Assembly: GCA_046329195.1 (NCBI GenBank)
Contig: JAXLVB010000002.1
Location: 1,302,001-1,366,000, forward strand
Source: JAXLVB01 sp046329195
GTDB lineage: Bacteria > Bacteroidota > Bacteroidia > Cytophagales > Spirosomataceae
Direction: 5' to 3'
Length of the DNA: 64,000 bases
The first letter of the stretch is position 1. Each line of letters begins with the position of its first letter. Position numbers and translations under genes: made by a program. The notes under the pieces are model-generated. The model was not told the origin of the DNA and made no database searches. It worked only from the letters and a program-made list of their open reading frames with translations. Of the stretch, positions 34,831 to 44,058 are shown piece after piece.

Positions 34831-36117
34831 ATGAAAAGATTCATTTATTACACACTTGTCATCGTGTTGCTGTCGGTTGCTTGGGCAGGAATTGTTCTTT
34901 TTGGGACACTTAACGGTTGGTGGCATCAACCAATTACTAAAAGTAGTGACACTGATTCTTTTTTAAAAGCAGTAAATGAAAAAATAAAAAATGAGTTTGT
35001 GGGGAACTTTGCTATGGCTATCATGAGGAATGGCCAAGTAGAAAATGAGAGTTTCTATTCGTATGGTAAACCAGTAAACAGAAACACAATTTTTCAAGTA
35101 GCCTCCTTGTCAAAATTTGTATCGGCAGTAGGAGTCATGAAATTAACTGAATTAGGAAAAATAAATTTAGACACGCCTGTAAATCATTACCTTAAAAGGT
35201 GGCAACTCCCCCCCAGTAAATTTGACAATGAACAGGTAACAGCAAGACGGTTACTAAGTCATACAGCTGGATTGACGGACGAGCTTGGTTATAGTGGTTT
35301 TGAAAAAAAAGAATCGGTTCAAACTCTTGAAGAATCACTCACCAAGGCAAAAGATGCAGATATGGGTGTTAGTGGTGAAGTAAAGGTGGGGATCGAGCCC
35401 AATTCTCGTTGGAAGTATTCAGGTGGAGGATTCACGCTATTACAACTATTGGTTGAAGAAACGAGTGGACAGACTTTTAACGATTATATGACCACTAGTT
35501 TGTTCAAGCCCCTCAACATGACAAGCAGCAGTTATCTATTGGCCGATTCATTAAAAAACCGACTTTGTGAGTTTTATTATGTTGACAAGACACCAGCTCC
35601 CCACGTGTATTATACGTCGCTAGCGGCAACATCATTATATTCATCATTGTCAGACTTAGAGCTTTTTTTTCAACTTTTTCTGAAGGGGCAAAATGGAGAA
35701 CCCATTGGAAGAGGACAACTAAAACCAGAGACCTTGAAAGCCATGAGAGAGGCTCATTGGGATATGATGGGAGAAAGAATTTTTGGCTTAGGCTGTATGC
35801 TTTACATTGATATTGAAAACAACGAAGACATTTTTGGGCATGATGGAAAAAGCACTCCTCCCATTAACACGGCTATTAGAATTAATCCTGTTACTGGTGA
35901 TGGAATCATTATTTTGGAAACAGGCAATCCTGATTTAGCCACCAAAATTGCAAGCGATTGGGTTTTGTTAAAGACTGGTAAAGTGGATACTCTGCTCTTT
36001 ACAATGCTCCTCGAAAAAATGCTCAAAATACTTATAGTGGGTATTCTTTTTATTATAGCTATTGCTGCATGGAGTGCGATTCGGAACAAGAAAAGGCAAA
36101 TTGCCTACAACAAGTAA
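34831..36117 (+). CDS. Membrane-anchored class C beta-lactamase-like serine hydrolase
   Basis: A 428-residue protein with an N-terminal membrane segment (about 4-25), a serine hydrolase domain (about 45-385) and a C-terminal membrane helix (about 390-415). The S-x-x-K motif is Ser92-Leu-Ser-Lys95, the Tyr motif is Y196-S-G, and an H-x-G is present in GHDGKS. The family includes class C beta-lactamases, D-aminopeptidases and esterases. Two membrane anchors and a Y-S-G instead of Y-x-N make a peptidase or esterase role at least as likely as antibiotic resistance. It is transcribed alone. Confidence 0.85.
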   Translation: MKRFIYYTLVIVLLSVAWAGIVLFGTLNGWWHQPITKSSDTDSFLKAVNEKIKNEFVGNFAMAIMRNGQVENESFYSYGKPVNRNTIFQVASLSKFVSAVGVMKLTELGKINLDTPVNHYLKRWQLPPSKFDNEQVTARRLLSHTAGLTDELGYSGFEKKESVQTLEESLTKAKDADMGVSGEVKVGIEPNSRWKYSGGGFTLLQLLVEETSGQTFNDYMTTSLFKPLNMTSSSYLLADSLKNRLCEFYYVDKTPAPHVYYTSLAATSLYSSLSDLELFFQLFLKGQNGEPIGRGQLKPETLKAMREAHWDMMGERIFGLGCMLYIDIENNEDIFGHDGKSTPPINTAIRINPVTGDGIIILETGNPDLATKIASDWVLLKTGKVDTLLFTMLLEKMLKILIVGILFIIAIAAWSAIRNKKRQIAYNK

Positions 36118-36226
36118 TTTGTCAAAACGGCGTTATCAGAAGGGATTGTACAAGCAAATAAATCTACAAAAGGTTCTTTCACACCCAAAATAGAAAACAT
36201 CTAAAACAAGACTTTGACTAGTTAGT

Positions 36227-36262
36227 CATCAGGTCGTAAATGTGAACACCTACGACCTGATG
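36227..36262. terminator. 12-bp perfect hairpin between convergent genes
   Basis: CATCAGGTCGTA (36227-36238) pairs exactly with TACGACCTGATG (36251-36262) around a 12-nt loop. It lies between the convergent beta-lactamase-like and M20 genes. There is no strong T-run, so it may be an interspersed palindromic repeat rather than a classical terminator. Just after it, 36269-36288 holds the TTTTCAAATT repeat seen also near 41.0 and 61.4 kb. Confidence 0.55.
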
Positions 36263-36291
36263 GATTCATTTTCAAATTTTCAAATTCCATA

Positions 36292-37932
36292 TCACTTCCC
36301 TTTATTCTCCTCTGCTCGAACGGTAGGGTATTTGATCCCCAATTGCTCCAAATATGATTTGTATTTGGTTGGGTCATAATAAAATTTCTTCATATCCTCT
36401 CTGAACTTACCCATGATTTCACGGTTAATCGAAATCATTGGCTTGTCTGTTGGCGAAATCAACGGCTCGTATTTCTCGTTTTTGGTCTGTACCTCACGGT
36501 AATATTTCCAAGCGTCTTCAATCAAGGTTGGCTTCACCAGCATTTCAAGCATAGTCATTGCCTCTACTTTGGCACCAGCCGTGATACCTTTATGAGCAAT
36601 GGGCGTCGCCATCGAAATCGCATTGGCCCAGTGGTGTCCCGGCAAACCCGGAATGTTGGAAGGATACCCCAGTACCACCGTTGGCAGTGACCAAGAAATA
36701 TCAGCAATATCGTCAGAACCACCACCCATTGACATAATCACGGGTTCGATGGTCGAGTCGGCTTTCATGGCCAATCCATTTTTGTTGGGTGAGTTGATTT
36801 CTTTTTGCAAGGATTTAGCTAAGGTTTGGTCAGCCTCCGACCATTCGGGTTGCCCAACTCGCTTGATGTTTTCGTACATCGCTTCAGCAATGGGTTTGTT
36901 AAAGTGCCCAGGCCAAGCGCTTCCCACCACTTCCCAGTTGACAGTCGTGCCTGTCATCATAGCTGCACCTTGGGCAATTTGCTTGCCCGCTTCAAACAAA
37001 TCCTTGATTTTGGGGTAAGTACGCTCACGGAAATAATACCAAACCGTGGCTTTTGAAGGCACTACATTGGGCTGGTCGCCGCCATTGGTAATCACGTAGT
37101 GCGAGCGTTGGGTGGGTTGTAAGTGTTCACGCTTGTAGTTCCAGCCTACGTTCATCAATTCAACTGCATCAAGGGCACTCTTGCCCCGCCACGGGTTACC
37201 TGCGGCATGGGCCGCTTCCCCTTCAAAATTGAATCGAACCGACACCAAGCCGTTGTAGCCAATATCGCCCCAACGCACACTCAATTGTGAGTTGACGTGG
37301 GTGAAAATACAAGCGTCCACGTCTTTAAAATGACCATCTCGGATGAAATACGCTTTGGCTCCCACCAATTCTTCGGCTACGCCGGGCCATACCATCAGCG
37401 TGCCGTTGATTTTTTCACGCTCCATGATTTTTTTGATGACCAAAATAGAGGTGATGTTGAGAGCTTGACCGGAGTTGTGACCCTCGCCGTGGCCGGGCGC
37501 TCCTTCAATAAGCGGATCGTGATAAGCAACACCTGGTTTTTGAGAAGCTTTAGGAATACAGTCCACATCGGAGCCGATAGCAATGACGGGTTTGCCTGTG
37601 CCGTAGCTCCACTTAGCAATCCAAGCTGTAGGCATCCCAGAAATTCCTTTTGTTACACTAAAGCCCTCTTTCTCCAAAATATCGGTGAGGTACTTAGAAG
37701 TTTCAAATTCTTGATAGCCCAATTCGGCGAAGCTAAAAATCATGTCGTTCATGATGGCCGTTTGTTCGTGGCGCTTTTGAACTTCATCAACGATTTCTTT
37801 TTTCAATGCTTCGATTTTGGCATCGGTAAGCAGTTGATTGGGCTGGGTCTTGAAATTGGGGTCTTTTTTCTTTTGACCAAACGAACTCACTAACACGCCC
37901 AGTGTTAGGATCAAGCTGAGAAATGATTTCAT
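36292..37932 (-). CDS. Secreted M20-family amidohydrolase, AbgB-like
   Basis: A 546-residue zinc amidohydrolase with a signal peptide (about 1-19). The metal-binding Asp is in GSDVDCIPK near 119, the His/Gly run GHGEGHNSGQA is near 148, a catalytic Glu is in VAEELVGAKA, and the dimerisation lid contains AAHAAGNPWRGKSALDA. The layout matches p-aminobenzoyl-glutamate hydrolase subunit B and related aminoacylases. The signal peptide places it in the periplasm, which differs from cytoplasmic AbgB and suggests amide or peptide scavenging. It is followed on the same strand by nothing close; asparaginase lies 82 bp upstream. Confidence 0.85.
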   Translation of the reverse strand: MKSFLSLILTLGVLVSSFGQKKKDPNFKTQPNQLLTDAKIEALKKEIVDEVQKRHEQTAIMNDMIFSFAELGYQEFETSKYLTDILEKEGFSVTKGISGMPTAWIAKWSYGTGKPVIAIGSDVDCIPKASQKPGVAYHDPLIEGAPGHGEGHNSGQALNITSILVIKKIMEREKINGTLMVWPGVAEELVGAKAYFIRDGHFKDVDACIFTHVNSQLSVRWGDIGYNGLVSVRFNFEGEAAHAAGNPWRGKSALDAVELMNVGWNYKREHLQPTQRSHYVITNGGDQPNVVPSKATVWYYFRERTYPKIKDLFEAGKQIAQGAAMMTGTTVNWEVVGSAWPGHFNKPIAEAMYENIKRVGQPEWSEADQTLAKSLQKEINSPNKNGLAMKADSTIEPVIMSMGGGSDDIADISWSLPTVVLGYPSNIPGLPGHHWANAISMATPIAHKGITAGAKVEAMTMLEMLVKPTLIEDAWKYYREVQTKNEKYEPLISPTDKPMISINREIMGKFREDMKKFYYDPTKYKSYLEQLGIKYPTVRAEENKGK

Positions 37933-38014
37933 GTGAATGTTGGGTTAAGGACAATTTGGGATGAAAATACGTTTTTCTAACGTGTATTCCAACATTCAGC
38001 GACCAACTCGGCTA

Positions 38015-39085
38015 TCAAATAGTCATCTCCCCACAAATCGGCGTTTCCAAAAACGCTCGAACCTCGGCTACGTCATCAGATTGACCAAAAGCAAACATCA
38101 TTTTGGTAATGGCTGCTTCGGTAGTGAGGTCTGAGCCGCTGATCACACCAACTTTTTTGAGCCAACTGCTAGTTTGGTAATAGCCTTGAGTTACACGTCC
38201 GCCATCGCATTGCGATACGTTATACATCAATACGTTGCGGTCGATGGCTTCTTTGAGGGCATCCAAAAACCAACTATGCGTAGGAGCATTACCAGAGCCA
38301 TAGGTTTCTAAGACTACGCCTTTGAGGTCTTCGGTTTGCAAAACACTCCGAATCACTTTTTCAGAAATACCTGGGAACAACTTAAGGATAACCACGTCAT
38401 CGGAAAATCGTTGGTGCAGTTGTAGCGAGGCCGACTCGTCGTAGAGTTTGATAAATGGAAAGTTGTATTCGATGGTGACGCCCGCCTCAGCCAAAACGGG
38501 GTAGTTTTCAGACCGAAAAGCTGCAAATTGAGAGCTTTCTTTTTTGCTCGAACGATTGCCCCGCAACAACGTAGAACCAAAAAATAGCGACACTTCAGGC
38601 ACCAAGGGTCGTCCATCGAGTTGGCTAGCAGCGATTTCGAGTGCGGTAATCAAGTTTTCTTTGGCGTCGGTACGGGCAGCTCCGATAGGCAACTGTGCTC
38701 CTGTAAAAATGACGGGTTTGTTCAGACCCTCCAGCATAAAACTCAAGGCTGAAGCCGTGTAGGCCATGGTATCGGTGCCATGAATCACTACGAAACTATC
38801 GAATGAATGGTAGTGATTGTAAATAATCCGAGCAATCTCCACCCAAAGTTTGGGTTGCATGTTAGAAGAGTCAACTATGTCTCGAAGTGTAGTAACATAG
38901 ATCTCAAAATCAAGGCGTTGGATTTCGGGAAGGCGCTCCAACACCAAGTCGAAGTCGTAGGGAACAAGGCTTTTTTTACGAGTATCGTAAATCATCCCGA
39001 ACGTACCACCTGTATAAATGACGAGCACTTTCACCTCTGAGGAGGCAGGTGCATTGGTTTTAATTTTGAAGAACTGGGTAGCCAT
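38015..39085 (-). CDS. ansA: Type I L-asparaginase
   Basis: A 356-residue asparaginase hydrolysing asparagine to aspartate and ammonia. The first catalytic Thr is in the YTGGTFGM motif (Thr28) and the second in VIHGTDTMAYTASALS with its Asp, and the conserved Lys follows in the PIGAARTDAKENLITA region. No signal peptide is visible, which fits the cytoplasmic type I enzyme. Its start overlaps the end of the tatD-like gene by 26 bp on the same strand, so the two are coupled. Confidence 0.92.
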   Translation of the reverse strand: MATQFFKIKTNAPASSEVKVLVIYTGGTFGMIYDTRKKSLVPYDFDLVLERLPEIQRLDFEIYVTTLRDIVDSSNMQPKLWVEIARIIYNHYHSFDSFVVIHGTDTMAYTASALSFMLEGLNKPVIFTGAQLPIGAARTDAKENLITALEIAASQLDGRPLVPEVSLFFGSTLLRGNRSSKKESSQFAAFRSENYPVLAEAGVTIEYNFPFIKLYDESASLQLHQRFSDDVVILKLFPGISEKVIRSVLQTEDLKGVVLETYGSGNAPTHSWFLDALKEAIDRNVLMYNVSQCDGGRVTQGYYQTSSWLKKVGVISGSDLTTEAAITKMMFAFGQSDDVAEVRAFLETPICGEMTI

Positions 39086-39866
39086 TCCTGTGGAGATTCA
39101 AGGCATTTTGTGTAGTTTGTTGAAGTACTTTTTCAGCTGAAATTTGCATTAAATCGGCCACTCGTTGGGCAATCAATTGCAAATAGGCCGGTTCGTTTCG
39201 TTTACCACGGTGCGGCACGGGAGCTAAATAGGGGCTATCTGTTTCTAAGACAAGGTGAGATAAGTCTATGAACGGCAGCACTTTATCTAAGCCTCCATTC
39301 TTGAACGTAGCCACCCCACCAATACCTAAGCGAAAACCCAATTCAATGGCTTTTTGGGCTTCTTCCAGCGTACCCGTAAAACAATGAAAAATACCTGTAA
39401 GTTGGGGGTCGGCATTTTTTTCAAGCAAGGCTACGACTTCCCAAAAAGCATTTCGGCTGTGAATATCAATCCAAAGACCATGCTTTTTTGCCAACTGGCA
39501 TTGAACCAAAAAAGCGTCCTTTTGTTGAGCAACGAAGGTTTTATCCCAATACAAATCCATCCCGATTTCGCCAATTGCTATAAAAGGGTGCTTGTTTAGC
39601 CAATCTTCTACGATGTATAATTCTTGCTCCACGTCTTCTTTTACATAACACGGGTGTAAACCCATCATGGGCAAACATTGGTTTGGATAGGTTTGTGCTA
39701 AGTGCATCATTCCCTCTATCGTCTCCGAATTGCAGTTGGGCATCCAGATTTCGGCCACACCCGCTTCAAAGGCTGTTTGAAGCATGGTAGGGCGGTCGTC
39801 GGCAAAAACTTCGTCGTAAATATGAGCGTGTGTTTCTATGATGGGTTGATGAAGTGACATAGTCAT
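39060..39866 (-). CDS. TatD-family metal-dependent hydrolase
   Basis: A 268-residue TIM-barrel hydrolase. The metal site begins with ETHAHIYD near residue 12, then GLHPCY, the Glu in AIGEIGMDLY, the His in WIDIHSRNAF, HCFTGT, and the Asp in LVLETDSPYLAP. TatD proteins act as 3'-5' exonucleases or DNases. The frame is open to a TTG at 39914, but the ATG at 39866 begins just before the conserved strand. It overlaps the start of the asparaginase gene by 26 bp. Confidence 0.92.
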   Translation of the reverse strand: MTMSLHQPIIETHAHIYDEVFADDRPTMLQTAFEAGVAEIWMPNCNSETIEGMMHLAQTYPNQCLPMMGLHPCYVKEDVEQELYIVEDWLNKHPFIAIGEIGMDLYWDKTFVAQQKDAFLVQCQLAKKHGLWIDIHSRNAFWEVVALLEKNADPQLTGIFHCFTGTLEEAQKAIELGFRLGIGGVATFKNGGLDKVLPFIDLSHLVLETDSPYLAPVPHRGKRNEPAYLQLIAQRVADLMQISAEKVLQQTTQNALNLHRNGYPVLQN

Positions 39867-39959
39867 TCGTTTAAATCCGAGGAGAGAAAACCTCCTCCAG
39901 TTGCGATGTATCAAGTCGCAAAATTAGACAAACTTTGGCATTTATAGGTCTTGTTGGCA

Positions 39960-40949
39960 TTAGTACGTGCGGCCTTTCCAATGCGTAGCAGCCGAAAAAT
40001 AGTAGTTCAGCACCATAGCTAAGTAAAGGAACGGGATGTAACCATAAAACAAGGGAAGAAACAGCACTAGTCCCCATTGTTGCACAGACAAAACAGCAGG
40101 CAGAGTGATTATCCCCTGTACGGCCAAAAAAAATAGCACATAAGCACTTCCCCAAGTTGGATTGACCATGTATAATAAGGCCAACATCGGTAAGAAAAAC
40201 GCTTGGCCAAAAAGTAAAATTTTCAAATACCAAGGAGAGGCTAATGCACCGTGCATCCAGCGTTTGCGCTGAATCAACAACTCTGTAAAGTTGGGAATCG
40301 GTGCAGAAATAGCCATAACGCCCTTCTCAAACGTTTGGGCAAATTCATAGTCAGCCGCTAAGATAGCTTTAAACAGAGCTAAATCTTCGGTAATAGAAAA
40401 GCCAATTTGCTCGTAACCACCTGTTTCCCAGTATGCTTCTTTCGTTACAGCCATGTTGTTTCCCATTGCTGTAATTGGAAATCGAATTTTGCTAAACAGG
40501 TACACCATAAAAAGAGAAGTGAGCCATTCGATGGCTTGAAGAATGGCAAACAAGTTTTGAGGGCGAATCGTTGTAATGCCCGTTACAACACCTACGTTGG
40601 GCTTGAAATACGTCAACATACGCTGTACCCAATGCGTAGGGACTTGAATGTCGGCATCGGTGTAAAAGTAATAGTCCCCCGTTGCTAAATGAGCTAGTTG
40701 AGCCAGCACATTGGCTTTTCCTCTTAACACCCGTTGACCTCCTCGGATAGTAACCAACTGAAAATGAGGCTTTGCTTTGATAAATTCTTTCACAATAGCC
40801 GCCGTTTGATCCGTTGAATCGTCGTCGCCAATCAAAATTTGAAGCTTCTCTTTGGGGTAAGTCAATTGCTGAAGGCTCTGCAAGGTGCGCAGAATATTTT
40901 TTTCTTCGTTTCGAGCAGCGACCAATATCGAGACAGTGGGGAAAGGCAT
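39960..40949 (-). CDS. Membrane glycosyltransferase, GT2 family
   Basis: A 329-residue GT2 transferase. The nucleotide-binding start is TVSILVAARNEEKN, followed by DDDST, the DxD motif in FYTDADI, the acceptor-site ED in ITEDLALF, and QRKRWMHG. Three or four membrane helices at the C-terminus (about 245-320) place it in the inner membrane. The start is taken as ATG 40949. An upstream ATG would add residues encoded by the intergenic TTTTCAAATT-type repeat, giving a low-complexity FQISQF tail that is not a natural N-terminus. It belongs to a minus-strand envelope set with a second GT2 and a polysaccharide deacetylase. Confidence 0.88.
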   Translation of the reverse strand: MPFPTVSILVAARNEEKNILRTLQSLQQLTYPKEKLQILIGDDDSTDQTAAIVKEFIKAKPHFQLVTIRGGQRVLRGKANVLAQLAHLATGDYYFYTDADIQVPTHWVQRMLTYFKPNVGVVTGITTIRPQNLFAILQAIEWLTSLFMVYLFSKIRFPITAMGNNMAVTKEAYWETGGYEQIGFSITEDLALFKAILAADYEFAQTFEKGVMAISAPIPNFTELLIQRKRWMHGALASPWYLKILLFGQAFFLPMLALLYMVNPTWGSAYVLFFLAVQGIITLPAVLSVQQWGLVLFLPLFYGYIPFLYLAMVLNYYFSAATHWKGRTY

Positions 40950-40950
40950 T

Positions 40951-41022
40951 GGGGAATTTGGGAATTGGCTAATTTGAAAATTTGAAAATTGGTTAATTTG
41001 AAAATTTGGGAATTTGAAAATT
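40951..41022. repeat. AATTTGAAAATT-type intergenic repeat
   Basis: A short array built from AATTTGAAAATT and GGTTAATTTG units. Its reverse complement is the TTTTCAAATTAACC motif of the larger array at 61241-61616, and a shorter copy is at 36269-36288. It abuts the start codon of the GT2 gene. Confidence 0.8.
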
Positions 41023-41050
41023 AGGTGTTTTCTGGTCAACTTACTTTCTT

Positions 41051-41139
41051 AACCACAAAGAACACTAAGGATATCACAAAGTTTTTGACTCAATAGTGCT
41101 TTGAGACCTTTGTGCCAAGTCATTGTGTACTTTGTGGTT
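41051..41139. repeat. Imperfect palindromic repeat, AACCACAAAG ends
   Basis: AACCACAAAG (41051-41060) is matched by CTTTGTGGTT (41130-41139), with further weaker pairing inside through CACAAAG and CTTTGTG copies. It lies between the GT2 and polysaccharide deacetylase genes. It looks like a dispersed palindromic intergenic repeat; only one copy is in the window. Confidence 0.6.
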
Positions 41140-41158
41140 ACAACGGCATGCTTGGTTA

Positions 41159-41803
41159 CTATTTAAAAACTGAAGCCAAGTGCTCAAAACGATAACCTTG
41201 TTCTGCAAAATGAGCTAAGTAGCGTGGCAGTACGTATGTTAAATTAGATTGGGCTTTGAGGCTATCGTGAAAAACTACAATAGAACCAGCCTCCGAATAC
41301 TGAATTGATTTTTGTAGAATGGTTTCTGGAGATAGTTCCTTGCTAAAATCCCCCGTGAGTACATTCCACATAATGGCCCGATGCGTTTTAAGAATATGCG
41401 AAGCTTGATCTTTCGTGAATCGCCCATACGGAGGCCGAAAAAGTGGATTCGACAAATCATCAGCATGTTCCGCCATGATAGCAGCGCATTGATCGACGTT
41501 ACGCAAATACGTTTCGGTATCTGTCTTCCAGCCGTTTAAATGGTTATACGTATGATTCCCAATGGCATGACCTTGAAGCTGTACCTGTTGGAATACTTCG
41601 AGATGTTTTCTGATGTTATCACCTATACAAAAAAATGTAGCTTTTGCCTGATACACAGCCAATTGTTCCAATACCCACTCTGTTACGTCAGGAATGGGTC
41701 CATCGTCGAAGGTCAAGTAAATTACCTTTTCTTGGGTCGGAATTTTCCAGTGATACCGTGGAAACGCCCATTGAAATAGTCGGTCGTATTTGTACAAAAA
41801 CAT
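41159..41803 (-). CDS. Polysaccharide deacetylase (NodB-type)
   Basis: A 214-residue carbohydrate esterase 4 domain. The catalytic base and first metal ligand are in YLTFDDGPIP, the metal-binding HxxxH is in IGNHTYNH, and the later RPPYGRF and VVFHDSL motifs are present. The chosen ATG at 41803 gives MFLYKYDRLFQW before the domain. Longer readings add a region with repeated GAGGACA sequence and are not supported. The enzyme would remove N-acetyl groups from an envelope glycan. It sits between two GT2 genes on the same strand. Confidence 0.9.
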   Translation of the reverse strand: MFLYKYDRLFQWAFPRYHWKIPTQEKVIYLTFDDGPIPDVTEWVLEQLAVYQAKATFFCIGDNIRKHLEVFQQVQLQGHAIGNHTYNHLNGWKTDTETYLRNVDQCAAIMAEHADDLSNPLFRPPYGRFTKDQASHILKTHRAIMWNVLTGDFSKELSPETILQKSIQYSEAGSIVVFHDSLKAQSNLTYVLPRYLAHFAEQGYRFEHLASVFK

Positions 41804-41894
41804 AATGTATCGTTTAGGATTCAAGCGAGGACACTTGAACCAGTGCGAGGACATGTGAACATGCAGGGGTGTTCAAACCTCTTTTTCCATCACT

Positions 41895-43022
41895 TCAAGC
41901 CAGTTTTCTCCCTTTCCACTCATATCCCTTTTGTTGAGCCAACAAACCAAAAAAAGTAACATAAAACGGATATACCCATTGCGTGCTAAGTATCCACCAG
42001 CGCTTGTTTGAATGCCCTAAAAAGGTGAGAACTTCGGCTAAAAATAACCACTCAGGAATCCATTTTAGCGCCAAAAGCAATCCTATATCAATCCCGTTTA
42101 TTTTACCAAACACAGCCATCAAACTACTGATAATCAACCCAAAATTTACCATAAAGATATAAATTGCTAAAGCCGAAACTTGCCAATTTTGATATTTTTT
42201 CCATTTGCTGGCCCAGCGTCTTCGTTGGTTTTTGAACGAGTTCCAATCGGGGAGTGCTTGGGTAAAAACAATGGCTTGTTCCGATTTTAAGAAATGAACT
42301 TTTTCTGGATTATGAGCAAAAAACTTGTGCATCAAAAACTCATCATCGCCTGAGGCCACTTCTTCGCTCCCTTCAAAACCCTTTACTTCCTCAAAAATAA
42401 CTTTTCGATACGCTAAATTAGCCCCATTGCACATCGAAGGGAGTTTCAATGCTAACGACACAGCCCCTGCTCCAACCAAACTAGCAAATTCTACGATTTG
42501 TAAGTTGGTAAAAACCGAGCCGTCTGCTCCAAAGGTAACAGGTCCGCATATCATGTTAGCGCCTGTGCTCAGCAATTGAGATTCAATTACTCGTAGCCAA
42601 TTCGGCCCCATCCAGCAGTCGCCATCCGTCGTTACAATCAACTCACCTGATGCCTGAGCCACCGCCTTGGTAATGGCTCTTTTTTTGGGAGAAGTTTGTG
42701 CTTCAGTAGGCATCACATCCAACACAACGCCCCGAAAACGAGCCGTTTTAACAAATTGCTCCACTTTTTCTTTTGTATCATCTGTAGAGTTGTCATTCAC
42801 AACAATCACCTCTATCAATGCCGATGGGAATTGCTGTTGATCTATACATTCTAATAGCCGCAAGATAGTTTGTGCTTCGTTACGAACCGGAATCACCACG
42901 GTAATTTTGGTGGACGGTTCATAGTTCTGTGCCACGGTTGGCGTTTTCATCCACAGCCAAGTAAGCCAAGCCATCAAACAACCTAGTGCATAACTTCCAT
43001 ACAAAAGAATCAAGGCTATCAT
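41895..43022 (-). CDS. Membrane glycosyltransferase, GT2 family
   Basis: A 375-residue GT2 enzyme with an N-terminal membrane helix (about 3-24), the motif TVVIPVRNEAQT, NDNSTDD, the DxD-type ITVTTDGDCWMG, and the acceptor motif near FKNQRRRWASKW, followed by C-terminal membrane segments. It likely elongates a lipid-linked or polysaccharide chain. Its start overlaps the stop of the upstream LPG-synthase-like gene by 4 bp (43019-43022), so they are coupled. Confidence 0.88.
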   Translation of the reverse strand: MIALILLYGSYALGCLMAWLTWLWMKTPTVAQNYEPSTKITVVIPVRNEAQTILRLLECIDQQQFPSALIEVIVVNDNSTDDTKEKVEQFVKTARFRGVVLDVMPTEAQTSPKKRAITKAVAQASGELIVTTDGDCWMGPNWLRVIESQLLSTGANMICGPVTFGADGSVFTNLQIVEFASLVGAGAVSLALKLPSMCNGANLAYRKVIFEEVKGFEGSEEVASGDDEFLMHKFFAHNPEKVHFLKSEQAIVFTQALPDWNSFKNQRRRWASKWKKYQNWQVSALAIYIFMVNFGLIISSLMAVFGKINGIDIGLLLALKWIPEWLFLAEVLTFLGHSNKRWWILSTQWVYPFYVTFFGLLAQQKGYEWKGRKLA

Positions 43023-44002
43023 GCTTCTGAACGTGGAGGCTGGTTAAGAATTTTTAATCGAAAAATAAAGGCCGTACCAACCACTACTGGCACCAAAATA
43101 TTGATAACCCAGAGTGTCAGCGTAGCCGAAACCACTTGAGCCGCAGGCAAATGATACGCTTCAAAAAAGTATAATGCCGAAAATTCTCGCACTCCCAAAT
43201 CACTCAAAAAATTAAAAGCAGGAATCACGGTTTTAGCCAAATAAATTAGGAACACGACGATAATGAGGTCTAATAACGGAAGTTTTACGCCAAAGAGTAA
43301 AAACATCAAAACAAACTGTAGGCTAAACACCCAATACCGTGCCAAGGCTAGCACGCCAATTCGCTGTATTTCAGCACTTTGATATTCACGAATTACTTGA
43401 AAAAAATGCCTATAGCCTTGCAGCCACCGCCAACTAAAAAATACTTGCCAGACCCTACCTTGGGCTGCTAACCACATACCAGTTACGACACTCAACGACA
43501 AAAGCCCCCAAAGTATCCATTCGGACCAATGGGCTTGATGAGGACTCAATACCAGAAAATAGGTGTAGGCCAAAGTACCCATCAATAAAGATACATAAAA
43601 CTGAAAGCCATTACTTACCAACAACGCCCCAACGCTTTCGGCACGTCGGGTGGTGCGGAGACTCCAGATTTTACCTGCCGCATCACCTACATACACGGGC
43701 GATAAAAATCCCATGGATACCCCTGCCAAGACCCCTTGCAAAGCTTGAACAAACGAAAGAGTTTCTATACGCCGAACGGACCATTGCCACTTGAGGGCTT
43801 CGAATGACCAATTGACTCCCATCAATAAGACAATGAGTAAAAACCCTACTAAGTGATACCCTTGAAGCGCCTTTTTTAACTGAAAAATGATAGCACTCAA
43901 GTTCGTTTTTTCATCCGAAAGTCGCATCAACACATAGCTTACAATACCCATGAGAATGAGCATTTTAATCAAGTTCTGAAGGATTATACGGTTAATTTTC
44001 AC
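43019..44002 (-). CDS. Lysylphosphatidylglycerol synthase-like integral membrane protein
   Basis: A 327-residue protein with about eight membrane helices, typical of the UPF0104/AglD (LPG synthase transmembrane region) family. Visible motifs include the FLSPVYVGDAAGKIW stretch near 105 and FNFLSDLGVREFSA near 265. Members flip or modify lipids, or help glycosyltransferases. The 4-bp overlap with the following GT2 gene supports a joint function in glycolipid synthesis. It is divergent from ruvC, 56 bp away. Confidence 0.78.
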   Translation of the reverse strand: MKINRIILQNLIKMLILMGIVSYVLMRLSDEKTNLSAIIFQLKKALQGYHLVGFLLIVLLMGVNWSFEALKWQWSVRRIETLSFVQALQGVLAGVSMGFLSPVYVGDAAGKIWSLRTTRRAESVGALLVSNGFQFYVSLLMGTLAYTYFLVLSPHQAHWSEWILWGLLSLSVVTGMWLAAQGRVWQVFFSWRWLQGYRHFFQVIREYQSAEIQRIGVLALARYWVFSLQFVLMFLLFGVKLPLLDLIIVVFLIYLAKTVIPAFNFLSDLGVREFSALYFFEAYHLPAAQVVSATLTLWVINILVPVVVGTAFIFRLKILNQPPRSEA

Positions 44003-44058
44003 AGAATTGGGGCTGATTTTTCGCTTAGTCGTCAGAATTGTTACTAATTTGCATCATC

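Noticed and set aside
34831..36117. Antibiotic-resistance beta-lactamase
   Set aside because: The fold and S-x-x-K are present, but two membrane anchors and a Y-S-G motif fit a peptidase or esterase at least as well.
40950..41039. N-terminal extension of the GT2 protein
   Set aside because: The added residues are translated from the AATTTGAAAATT repeat; the conserved domain starts at ATG 40949.
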